Of a stretch of DNA of 64,000 nucleotides, positions 33,128 through 42,349 are shown piece by piece. Within the stretch, counting starts at the first letter, position 1; every line of letters starts with the position of its first letter. Source of the DNA: Streptomyces rugosispiralis (GTDB lineage Bacteria > Actinomycetota > Actinomycetes > Streptomycetales > Streptomycetaceae); NCBI RefSeq assembly GCF_024505145.1, contig NZ_JANIAA010000001.1:868001-932000 (forward strand), given 5' to 3'. The notes under the pieces were generated by a model, which did no database searches, was not told the DNA's origin, and was given only the letters and a program-made list of their open reading frames with translations. The position numbers and the translations under genes were made by a program.

Positions 33128-35422
33128 TCACCCCTCGGAGCCGTCGGCCGCCTCCCGACCGGCCGCGTCGAGCAGACCGGCCGGATCCGGCACGCCGACC
33201 AGGTCGCGCAGGCCCTCCGGAAGCGGCCCGGTGTGCACCACGCCCAGCCGCTGGGTGGCCCGGGTGAGCGCCACATAGAGGTCGCTGGTGCCGAACTCCG
33301 CGGGCTCGGCCACGATCACGGTGTCGAACTCAAGACCCTTGGCCTGCCGGGGGTCGAGCAGCACCACCGCGCTGGTCAGGTCCGGGGACCGGCCGGTGGA
33401 CGCCTGCGGAAGGGCGGCTGACAGCACGTCATGGCGGTCCTTGGGGGCGATCACCGCGAGCCGGCCCTCGGCTCCGGTCTCCCGCGCCACGGCCGCGGCC
33501 ACCGCGCCGGGCAGATCGCCGGTGTGCTCCGCCCAGGGCCGCACCCCGGTGGCGCGGACCGAGCGGGGCGGCTGGAAGGCGGGGTCGACGGTACGGGCCA
33601 CCCGCGCCGCGACGTCCATGATCTCGGTCGGGGTGCGGTAGTTGACACCGAGCCGGCTGTGCTCCCAGCGGTCGCCGACGTACGGCTCCAGGATCGAGGA
33701 CCAGGAGCCGCAGCCACCCGGCTCCGCGGTCTGCGCGGGGTCGCCGACCAGCGTCATCGAACGGGTCGGGCTGCGCCGCATCAGCAGCCGCCACGCCATC
33801 GCGGACAGCTCCTGGGCCTCGTCCACGATGATGTGGCCGAAGGCCCAGGTGCGGTCGGCGGCGGCGCGTTCGGCGGCGCTGCGGTGGTCGCGCTCCTCGG
33901 CGCGGTCGGCCAGCCGTTCGGCGTCGATGAGGTCGTGGGCGGCCAGCACCTCCGACTCCTCGTCCTCGCGGTCCTCGAACTCCAGGGTGCGGGAGCCGTA
34001 GGAGAGGTCGAGGACGCCCTGGGCGTACTCGATGCGCTCCTGGCGCTCGGCCTCCGCGGCGGCGCGGGCCGCCGCGTCGTCATGGCCGAGGAGTTCGGCC
34101 GCCTCGTCCAGCAACGGCACGTCGGCGGGGGTCCATTCGCCGTCGGTGCGGCGGATCGCGGCGGCGTCGGCGTCGGAGAGGTGGACGGGGTCGCCGAGGA
34201 AGTCGGCCACGAGCCGCTGCGGGGTGAGCACCGGCCACAGCTCCGCGATGGCCGCGTGCACCTCGGGGTTGACCGCGATCGCCTTGCCGAGCTGGGCGAC
34301 GTCGTCCGCGCCGAGGAGGTTGGGCCCGCCGAGGGGGTCCGCGCCGATCCGGTCCACGAGCTGGTCGGTGAGGGAGTCGATGACGCGGAAGGCGAAGTGC
34401 GGACGGGCGAGGTTGTGCGGCAGCCCGGTCTCCCGGGCCTTGTGGCCCGCCTCGGACGCGATGTCCTTGTCCAGCACCAGATCGCCGTCGTCGTGCTCGA
34501 TGACGATCGCGGGGTCGGGCAGCGTCTGCCGGTCCCGTACGTAGCGGGCCAGCGCATCCGCCATCTCCGCGCGGCCCTTGACCTCGGCCGCCTCGGGGGT
34601 GTCGGTGCCGGTGGCCGTCACCCCGGGGAAGAGCTCGCCGAGCGTGGCCAGGAGCACACCGGTCTCGCCGAGCGACGGCAGCACCTCGCCGATGTAACCG
34701 AGGAACGCCGGGTTGGGCCCGACGATCAGCACCGCGCGGCGGGCCAGCGACTCCCGGTGCGCGTAGAGCAGATACGCGGCCCGGTGCAGCGCCACGACGG
34801 TCTTGCCGGTGCCGGGGCCGCCCTCCACGACGTGGACGCCGTGGTGCGGGGCGCGGATGATCTGGTCCTGTTCGGCCTGGATGGTCTGCACGATGTCATG
34901 CATCCGGCCGGTGCGGGCGGCGTCGAGCGCGGCGAGCAGCACGGCGTCCGCGTCGGATCCCTCATGTCCGGTCCGTATGGTGTCCGAGAGGTCCAGGATC
35001 TCGTCGTGCAACCCGGTGACCTTGGGTCCCTCGGTGGTGATGTGGCGCCTGCGGCGCAGCCCCATGGGGGTGTGCCCGGTGGCGAGGTAGAACGGACGGG
35101 CCACATCGGCCCGCCAGTCGATGACCAGCGGGGTGCGGTCCGCGTCATCGCGCCGGATGCCGATGCGGCCGATGTGGTAGTCGTGGCCGTCGCGGAACAG
35201 CAGCCGGCCGAAACACAGCCCCCGCTCCCCCGCCTCGAACGCGGCGAGCAGCCCGGACCGCTCGGCCACCAGCACATCGCGCTCCAGCCGCGCCTGGAAG
35301 GTGGTGCCCTCCAAGGACAGGGCCTCGGTCACCGACTCCTCGGCTCGTGTCCTGAGCTCGGCGAGGCGCCCGTTGAGCAGATCAAGGAATTCTTGCTCAT
35401 GGGCCCATTCCTCGTTTGACAA
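33128..35422 (-). CDS. helD: HelD-family RNA polymerase-associated helicase
   Basis: A 764-residue superfamily 1 ATPase related to UvrD. An N-terminal coiled-coil arm (residues ~1-65) precedes the helicase core, with Walker A GGPGTGKT at 201-208, motif II IIVDEAQELS, motif III LVGDPAQTAEPGG, and motif VI VALTRATQRL. Length and layout fit actinobacterial HelD proteins, which enter RNA polymerase and release stalled complexes; some (HelR) give rifamycin tolerance. I did not find a convincing rifamycin-associated element upstream. Convergent with the GH28-like gene. Confidence 0.9.
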   Translation of the reverse strand: MSNEEWAHEQEFLDLLNGRLAELRTRAEESVTEALSLEGTTFQARLERDVLVAERSGLLAAFEAGERGLCFGRLLFRDGHDYHIGRIGIRRDDADRTPLVIDWRADVARPFYLATGHTPMGLRRRRHITTEGPKVTGLHDEILDLSDTIRTGHEGSDADAVLLAALDAARTGRMHDIVQTIQAEQDQIIRAPHHGVHVVEGGPGTGKTVVALHRAAYLLYAHRESLARRAVLIVGPNPAFLGYIGEVLPSLGETGVLLATLGELFPGVTATGTDTPEAAEVKGRAEMADALARYVRDRQTLPDPAIVIEHDDGDLVLDKDIASEAGHKARETGLPHNLARPHFAFRVIDSLTDQLVDRIGADPLGGPNLLGADDVAQLGKAIAVNPEVHAAIAELWPVLTPQRLVADFLGDPVHLSDADAAAIRRTDGEWTPADVPLLDEAAELLGHDDAAARAAAEAERQERIEYAQGVLDLSYGSRTLEFEDREDEESEVLAAHDLIDAERLADRAEERDHRSAAERAAADRTWAFGHIIVDEAQELSAMAWRLLMRRSPTRSMTLVGDPAQTAEPGGCGSWSSILEPYVGDRWEHSRLGVNYRTPTEIMDVAARVARTVDPAFQPPRSVRATGVRPWAEHTGDLPGAVAAAVARETGAEGRLAVIAPKDRHDVLSAALPQASTGRSPDLTSAVVLLDPRQAKGLEFDTVIVAEPAEFGTSDLYVALTRATQRLGVVHTGPLPEGLRDLVGVPDPAGLLDAAGREAADGSEG

Positions 35423-35507
35423 TTCGACTCCCGCCGGGATACGATGACTTCATCAGGTTTCCTCATGCCGCAAATTCAATGGCACAAGGAAATCCCCAAT
35501 ATACGCC

Positions 35508-35547
35508 GAGAAACGCCCCGGCCGTCAAGGCAGCCGGGGCGTTTCTC
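35508..35547. terminator. 15-bp-stem hairpin between two minus-strand genes
   Basis: A perfect inverted repeat: GAGAAACGCCCCGGC at 35508-35522 and its complement at 35533-35547, loop 10 bases. It lies just downstream of the MDR oxidoreductase stop in that gene's direction and before the HelD promoter region. On the plus strand it is followed by TGTTTT, so it may act both ways. Confidence 0.85.
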
Positions 35548-35559
35548 TGTTTTACGGCC

Positions 35560-36519
35560 TCATTTCACCTGGATGACGTGTTTACCGCGGACACCGCCCG
35601 CTTCCATGGCGCGATGGGCCTTTGCGATGTCGGAGAGCGGATGGACGGTGTCGACGACCGGCCGGATCGCCCCGTTCTCCACATACGCGGCGAGATCCGC
35701 GAAGAGCTGGTGCAGGGGGTTTCCCGTGAAGGACCGCACCCGCCGGGTGCCGTGCACGGTGGAGAGGAGCACGGCGCCCAGCGAGGACAGCGGGCGGTCG
35801 GTGTCGAAGGCGATGCCCACCATCCGCCCGCCGGGCGCCAGCAGCCCGCGATAGGCGCCGAGGTCGGTGCCCACGGTGTCCAGCACGGCGTCGAACGGCC
35901 CGAGGTCGGCCGGGCCGGTGGTCCGGTAGTCATGCGCCTCGTCGGCGCCGAGCTCCCGGACGAAGTCGAGCGCCTTCGCACCGGCGAGCGCGGTGACATG
36001 GGCGCCGAGCGCGTGTCCGAGTTGGACGGCGACGCTGCCGACACCGCCGGCCGCCCCACGCACCAGCAGCCGCTCGCCACCCATCAGGCCGATCTTGTCG
36101 CGCAGCGCCGTGATGGCCGTGGTGCCGACGCCGGGCAGGGCCGCGGCCCGGACGAGGTCGATGCCCTCGGGGGCGTAGGAGAGCTGACGGGGCCGGACGG
36201 CCACGTACTCGGCGGCCGCGCCGAACCTCAAGTGCGGCATGGTGCCCCACACCCGCTCGCCCACCGCGAGATGGTGCACGGAGGAGCCCACCTCGGCGAT
36301 CTCCCCGGCGATGTCGATGCCGGTGCGCTGTGGGAACTTCCGCCCGGTCACCAGCTTCAGCTTGCCCGCCCGGCCCGAGAGCTCGCCGCCGTTCACACTC
36401 GTGGCGTGCACCCGCACCAGCACCTCGCCCGGACCGGCCACCGGCTTCGGCAGTGTGCCCTCGTACAGCACCTCGGGAGGTCCGTACCGGTCGTACCGCG
36501 CCGCGCGCATCTCGCTCAT
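35560..36519 (-). CDS. MDR-family NADPH:quinone oxidoreductase
   Basis: About 319 residues; a zinc-free medium-chain dehydrogenase/reductase. The N-terminal GroES-like half has RYGPPEVLYE and GTGIDIAGEIAEVG-like segments; the NADP Rossmann motif is GAAGGVGSVAVQLG; the C-terminus ends GGVRGKHVIQVK. Three nearby ATGs are possible; 36519 has the best spacing from GGGAAG, and 36528 is the alternative. It is divergent from a TetR gene 90 bases away, so it is probably that regulator's target and may reduce quinones or enones under stress. Confidence 0.88.
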   Translation of the reverse strand: MSEMRAARYDRYGPPEVLYEGTLPKPVAGPGEVLVRVHATSVNGGELSGRAGKLKLVTGRKFPQRTGIDIAGEIAEVGSSVHHLAVGERVWGTMPHLRFGAAAEYVAVRPRQLSYAPEGIDLVRAAALPGVGTTAITALRDKIGLMGGERLLVRGAAGGVGSVAVQLGHALGAHVTALAGAKALDFVRELGADEAHDYRTTGPADLGPFDAVLDTVGTDLGAYRGLLAPGGRMVGIAFDTDRPLSSLGAVLLSTVHGTRRVRSFTGNPLHQLFADLAAYVENGAIRPVVDTVHPLSDIAKAHRAMEAGGVRGKHVIQVK

Positions 36520-36609
36520 CGCCCTCATCTTCCCTTTCGCACATCGGGGTCGTCGTCACGCTAATGCGCGCGAAGGGGGAAACCGCCCGGTCGGCGTAAG
36601 GTGAGAAAC

Positions 36610-37293
36610 ATGCCTGCTGACGTCTCTCATATAGCGTCCGCCACCGGTGTTCGGGACACCGAGAGCCCGGGGTTGCGGTCCGACGCGGCGTCCAACCGCC
36701 GGCGTGTCCTCGAGGCGGCCAGGGCGCTGTTCGTCTCACGTGGGCTCGATGTGCCGATGGCCACCATCGCCCGTCACGCCGGGGTCGGGGTGGCCACGCT
36801 CTACCGGCGCTTCCCCACCCGGGAGGCGCTGGTCACGGAGGTGTTCTCGGACGAGTTCACCGCCTGTGCGACGATCGTCGACGACGCCCTGGCCGACGAC
36901 GACGCGTGGCGGGCCTTCCGCCGGATCATCGAGACGGTGTGTGCTTCACAGACACGGGACAAGGAGTTCAACGACGCCCTGCTGTCGTCGTTTTCCGACG
37001 TGGCCGGCTTCGAGGGAGAGCTGCCGCGCATCGAAGAGGGCTTCGCCGAGGTGGTCCGGCGCGCCAAGGCCGCGGGGCGGCTGCGCGAGGACTTCGACGT
37101 GTCCGACCTGAGCCTCGTCTTCCTGGCCAACCGGGGTGTCATCGGCGACCCGGCGACCGCACCGGCCGCGTCCCGGCGGCTGGTCGCCCACCTGCTGCGG
37201 TCCTTCGAGGCGGGGCGGGCCGAACCGGCCCGCCCCCTCCCGCCACCCGCCCCGCTGGGGCTGGGCCGGTTGCCCAGGACAGCCGAGGGATGA
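36610..37293 (+). CDS. TetR-family transcriptional regulator
   Basis: A 227-residue repressor. The helix-turn-helix reads MATIARHAGVGVATLYRRF near residues 45-65, followed by an alpha-helical ligand domain and a Pro-rich tail. I chose ATG at 36610 because AAGGTGAG lies just upstream; a GTG at 36601 is the alternative. Its divergence from the MDR oxidoreductase suggests local control of that gene, though I see no clean palindrome in the gap. Confidence 0.9.
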   Translation: MPADVSHIASATGVRDTESPGLRSDAASNRRRVLEAARALFVSRGLDVPMATIARHAGVGVATLYRRFPTREALVTEVFSDEFTACATIVDDALADDDAWRAFRRIIETVCASQTRDKEFNDALLSSFSDVAGFEGELPRIEEGFAEVVRRAKAAGRLREDFDVSDLSLVFLANRGVIGDPATAPAASRRLVAHLLRSFEAGRAEPARPLPPPAPLGLGRLPRTAEG

Positions 37294-37294
37294 G

Positions 37295-37816
37295 CTATCG
37301 GGCGGTGCCGAAGTCCTGCGTCCAGTAGTTGCCGGGCTGCGCCAGGCCGACGCCGATCTCCTTGAAGTCGCAGTTCAGAATGTTGGCCTTGTGACCGGAG
37401 CTGTTCATCCAGCCCTCCATGACGCTCTTGGGCGAGTCATAGCCGTAGGCCACGTTCTCGCCGTAGGCGCGCCAGGAGTAGCCCGCGCGCTCGATCCGGT
37501 CACCCGGGGAGGAGCCGTCGGAGCCGGTGTGCGACATGTTGCCGTGGGCCGCCATGTCCTCGCTGTGGTCCTGGGCGGCCTTGGTCAGCTTCTCGTTCAC
37601 GGTCAGCGGCTCACAACCGGCCTTGGCGCGCTCGCTGTTGACGAGATCCACCACTTCCTGCTGGTCGCTCGCGGCCGCGGAGGTGGCGGAGCGGGTTCCG
37701 GCGGGTGCGGCGGACTGCGACGCCATCGCGGCCGAGGGAACGCCCACGGCGGCCACGGCGAGCGTGGCGATGGCTATCTTGCGGCGGTGCGTCGTGCTGC
37801 TGCGGTGCTTGCTCAT
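37295..37816 (-). CDS. Secreted CAP/SCP-domain protein
   Basis: A 173-residue secreted protein. After an N-terminal Arg/Lys-rich stretch and a hydrophobic core (IAIATLAVAAVGV, cleavage near AMA) comes a CAP domain: DLVNSERAKAGCEPL, AAQDHSEDMAAHGNMSHTGSDGSSP, GYSWRAYGENVAYGY, MEGWMNSSGHKANIL. The HxxH-type His, Glu and the second His of the CAP cavity are present. ATG at 37816 is chosen with GAGG about 7 bases upstream. Bacterial CAP proteins are widespread in Streptomyces secretomes; the molecular role is not settled. Confidence 0.92.
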   Translation of the reverse strand: MSKHRSSTTHRRKIAIATLAVAAVGVPSAAMASQSAAPAGTRSATSAAASDQQEVVDLVNSERAKAGCEPLTVNEKLTKAAQDHSEDMAAHGNMSHTGSDGSSPGDRIERAGYSWRAYGENVAYGYDSPKSVMEGWMNSSGHKANILNCDFKEIGVGLAQPGNYWTQDFGTAR

Positions 37817-38166
37817 TCGGGACCTCACACTCGGTTGAGGCCCGTCATTCTTGGAGCCGTCCGCCACACGGGCAACACACGTGTTCGTACGACACAGTTT
37901 CGTAGCGACGACGGAACTTGCGCTCAGCGGCGAGTCATGCTGAGCGGTTTCCGCGGAGGGCCACGGTGGCCCGACTCGCCATCAGAAATCGCGACAACCA
38001 GGCGAGTGGGTGGCGGGACCGAAGTGGCGTGGGTCGCGGCGATACGGAATCCACCATGTCCGACAGCGCAGACAAAAACCACTATGCCGCCTAGTCGCTA
38101 TGCACCGCTACGCCCTCTTTACTCCTGCGCTCGATGTGAGAGATGTCATGACATGGCGGTGGGCGG
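37817..38166. other. Intergenic region, 350 bases
   Basis: Holds the upstream region of the CAP gene and the region downstream of the membrane glycosyltransferase. A 12-base palindrome ATGTCATGACAT sits at 38143-38154, close to the glycosyltransferase stop. I see no convincing gene or riboswitch. Confidence 0.5.
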
Positions 38167-39855
38167 TCAGCGGCGGTAGATGGTGATCGAGTGGCCGACC
38201 TCGTCGATCGGCTCGCTGCCGTCGATCAGCGCCGCCAGCCGCCCGGTGGCCTGGGCGATCGAGGAGTCCGAGACCACCAGCAGCCCGCGCACCTCGTCCG
38301 GGGCGACCCGGCGCGGGTCGGAGGCGTGGACGCCGTAGGCGGACGGCACACCGCCGCCCTTGTAGACGAGCCAGATCCGCTCACCCCGGTAGCGCTCCCG
38401 GAGGCGGTCGGCCAGCCGCCCCAGGTCCTGCCCCCAGTCCACGTTCGAGTCGTGCAGCCGCAGATGGGTCCGGGACGGGCCGCCGAACGCCTCGTTGGAG
38501 TACGGCAGATAGTACGGATACGTCCGCAGCGAGCTGACCGCGACGAACAGGACCAGCGCCAGCGTGGCCCCGTACACCCATCGCCGCCGCACGGCCATCA
38601 GCCCGGCCGCCGCCACCCCCAGGAACATCGGCAGGAAGATGGCGTACCGCACCCCGAGGTTGCGGGCCCCGTCCAGGGCGGCGAGCAGCAGCACGGCCGC
38701 GGGGACGAGCACATACGGCGCCGCGGGCCGCAGCCGGGGCACCACCAGCATCGTGACCGCCCCGGCCGACCAGAGCGCCAGCATGCCCAGGGGCGTCTTC
38801 ACCAGCAGCGCGACGGGCAGGTAGTACCACAGCGACCCGAGGTAGCGGCGGCCGAGCAGAAACCCATGCCAGGTGTCCTGCTCGAAACCGAACTGGATGC
38901 GCATCCCGTCGCGGTACGCCTCCGGGAGCGGCAGCCAGCGGACGGCGAGCCCGCGCAGCCCGTGGACGGCGGGCACCGGCCCGGTGGGCGTCCAGCGCAG
39001 CCGGGGGTCGACGAGGAGGTAGGTGGCCCACACCACGGCCACCGCGATCAGCGCCATGGCCACCGCCGCCGCCACTCCGATCCCGAGCGACCGCACATGG
39101 TCGCGCGGTGTGCGGTGGTGCGTACCGCGGGCGTACCAGACGGAGAACACGGCCAGGAGCAGCAGCACCGGGACCGCGGCCAGCATGCTCATCTTCGTGG
39201 CGAGGGCGGCGCCGAGCGCCACCCCGGCGAGCGGAAGGTGCCATCGTGGCCGCCGCCGCGCCCGCCACAGCAGCCAGACCGATGTCAGCAGGAACCCGGC
39301 CGCCGGCACGTCGAGCGTGGCGAGCGAGCCGTGCGCGATGATGTCCGGCGAGAAGGCGTACAGGGCGAGCGCCACCGCCCCGCCCGCGGGGCCGGTCAGT
39401 TCGCGGGCGAACGCGAACACCACCAGCCCGAACAGCAGCGTCAGCGCGATCATCGGCAGCCGTGCGCACAGCATCAGCCGCCAGGGGTCGTTCCCCGCCT
39501 CGTACAGCACATGCCGCCCGAGCGCCGTCTGGTCACCGGTGAACCCGGCGTCGAGGTGCGGCCGGGCGAACGCCACCCCCACCTCGATGACGAGCTTGCC
39601 CAGCGGGGGGTGTTCGGGGTTGTAGCGCACCCGGTGATGGTGCAGGGAGTCCACCGCCGCGCCGACGTACACGGGTTCGTCGATGGTCGGCGTCTGCTCC
39701 ACCGCCGTGGTGACCATCGCGACGGCCATCTGGACGAGGAGCGCCGCGACGGCGGCCACCGCCGGCCACCGCCGCCGGGCGGGCGCCGCCGACCACCGGC
39801 CCTTCGGCCCGCCGACGGTCCTGGTCACGCTGTCGATCACACCGGCCCACCGCAT
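38167..39855 (-). CDS. Membrane glycosyltransferase, GT39/PMT-like
   Basis: A 562-residue polytopic protein with about 10-12 hydrophobic segments. The first external loop has TIDEPVYVGAA and YNPEHPPLGKL; the acidic DE and HPP resemble the metal-binding loop of GT-C enzymes such as protein mannosyltransferase-like members, which use polyprenyl-phosphate sugars. A soluble C-terminal region (LHDSNVDWGQDLGRLADRL onward) completes it. ATG at 39855 is chosen because a long upstream extension of the frame lacks a site and overlaps the TetR gene. It may glycosylate an envelope protein or polymer. Confidence 0.86.
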   Translation of the reverse strand: MRWAGVIDSVTRTVGGPKGRWSAAPARRRWPAVAAVAALLVQMAVAMVTTAVEQTPTIDEPVYVGAAVDSLHHHRVRYNPEHPPLGKLVIEVGVAFARPHLDAGFTGDQTALGRHVLYEAGNDPWRLMLCARLPMIALTLLFGLVVFAFARELTGPAGGAVALALYAFSPDIIAHGSLATLDVPAAGFLLTSVWLLWRARRRPRWHLPLAGVALGAALATKMSMLAAVPVLLLLAVFSVWYARGTHHRTPRDHVRSLGIGVAAAVAMALIAVAVVWATYLLVDPRLRWTPTGPVPAVHGLRGLAVRWLPLPEAYRDGMRIQFGFEQDTWHGFLLGRRYLGSLWYYLPVALLVKTPLGMLALWSAGAVTMLVVPRLRPAAPYVLVPAAVLLLAALDGARNLGVRYAIFLPMFLGVAAAGLMAVRRRWVYGATLALVLFVAVSSLRTYPYYLPYSNEAFGGPSRTHLRLHDSNVDWGQDLGRLADRLRERYRGERIWLVYKGGGVPSAYGVHASDPRRVAPDEVRGLLVVSDSSIAQATGRLAALIDGSEPIDEVGHSITIYRR

Positions 39856-39947
39856 AGCGACAGACGCTAACGCCCTCGTGGCCCCGCATCCGGCATCCGC
39901 CCGAAACTTGCGCCAAGTCCGCAAACCGGTCCGGACGTTGCGGTGGG

Positions 39948-40529
39948 CTATCGCTGACCGGCCGCGGGCCAGCCGTGTTCGAGGAGGGCGAAGGCCGCCT
40001 CGATGGACCGCCGGGCGTCGGCCCGGCCCCGGGCGAAGCCGACGGTCTCCAGCGCGAAGTGGGCGAGCGCGGCACATCCCGGGTCGTCCGCGGGGACGCC
40101 GGTGGTCTCGGCGATGGCGGCCGCGAGAGCGGCTTCGTGGCGCATCAACATGCGGCGGCCGTACTCCCGCAGCCCCGGGGTGCTCTCCGTCAGCTCGACG
40201 AACCGCGCCATCTCGGGGTCGTCCGTGCCGTCGGAGTGCATCCGCAACGTGTGCTCGCACAGGGCGCGGGGGACGGACATCCCCTCGGGCCGGTCGCGCA
40301 CGGCGGCTATGAGGGCGGCTTCCCGGTCGGAGTCCAGGTCGAAGAGCAGGGCCTCCTTGCTGGGGAAGTGCTTGAAGACCGTGGTGGTGGAGACGTCGGC
40401 GGCCTCCGCGATGTCCCGCACGCTCACCTGGTCGAAACCGCGGTCGAGGAACAGCCTCAGTGCCGCGTCCGCCAGTGCCTGGCGGGTGGCGGCCTTCTTG
40501 CGCTCACGGCGCCCCATCGTCTCGCTCAC
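39948..40529 (-). CDS. TetR-family regulator of the adjacent efflux pump
   Basis: About 193 residues. N-terminal GRRERKKAATRQALADAAL leads into the helix-turn-helix SVRDIAEAADVSTTTVFKHF. GTG at 40529 has AGGGTGG about 5 bases upstream; GTG at 40538 and ATG at 40517 are alternatives. It is divergent from the DHA2 efflux gene, a common repressor/pump arrangement in which the pump substrate is the inducer. Confidence 0.92.
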   Translation of the reverse strand: MSETMGRRERKKAATRQALADAALRLFLDRGFDQVSVRDIAEAADVSTTTVFKHFPSKEALLFDLDSDREAALIAAVRDRPEGMSVPRALCEHTLRMHSDGTDDPEMARFVELTESTPGLREYGRRMLMRHEAALAAAIAETTGVPADDPGCAALAHFALETVGFARGRADARRSIEAAFALLEHGWPAAGQR

Positions 40530-40562
40530 GGGGACCACCCTACCCGCAGGTGGACCGAATTG

Positions 40563-40585
40563 AAAAGTTGAGTCGTTGCACTTTT
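40563..40585. promoter_or_regulatory. Possible TetR operator in the efflux promoter region
   Basis: AAAAGT and ACTTTT arms flank TGAGTCGTTGC in the gap between the divergent TetR and DHA2 genes. This AT-rich patch is unusual for the region; symmetry is only partial. Confidence 0.4.
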
Positions 40586-40667
40586 TTAGTCAGTGTGCTC
40601 TTCTGTTCGGGGCGAGGACCCGGCCCTTCGGCTCCCGTCTTCCGGAACCCCGGTGAAAAGGAAGTGA

Positions 40668-42239
<1,572 letters not shown>

Positions 42240-42263
42240 CGCCCCAGCCGGCCCGTAGTCTCG

Positions 42264-42349
42264 CCGAGCCGAGCTGGCCCGCACCGAGCCGAGCTGGCCC
42301 GCACCGGGCCGAGCCGGGCCGGGCCGCGCCGCGCCGCGCCGCGCCGCGC
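42264..42349. repeat. 20-bp tandem duplication followed by a GCGCC run
   Basis: A 20-base unit starting CCGAGCCGAGCTGG is repeated head-to-tail at 42264-42303, then a partial copy grades into a period-5 GCGCC tract up to the stop of the minus-strand ABC gene. It fills the gap between two convergent genes and looks like slippage; a terminator role is possible. Confidence 0.8.

Noticed and set aside
35423..35507. A rifamycin-associated element upstream of the HelD gene
   Set aside because: I could not find a convincing match to the consensus inverted repeat; the only strong repeat here is the hairpin at 35508-35547.
37817..38166. A c-di-AMP riboswitch upstream of the secreted CAP gene
   Set aside because: Such elements precede some Streptomyces wall-hydrolase genes, but I do not see the conserved ydaO motifs here.
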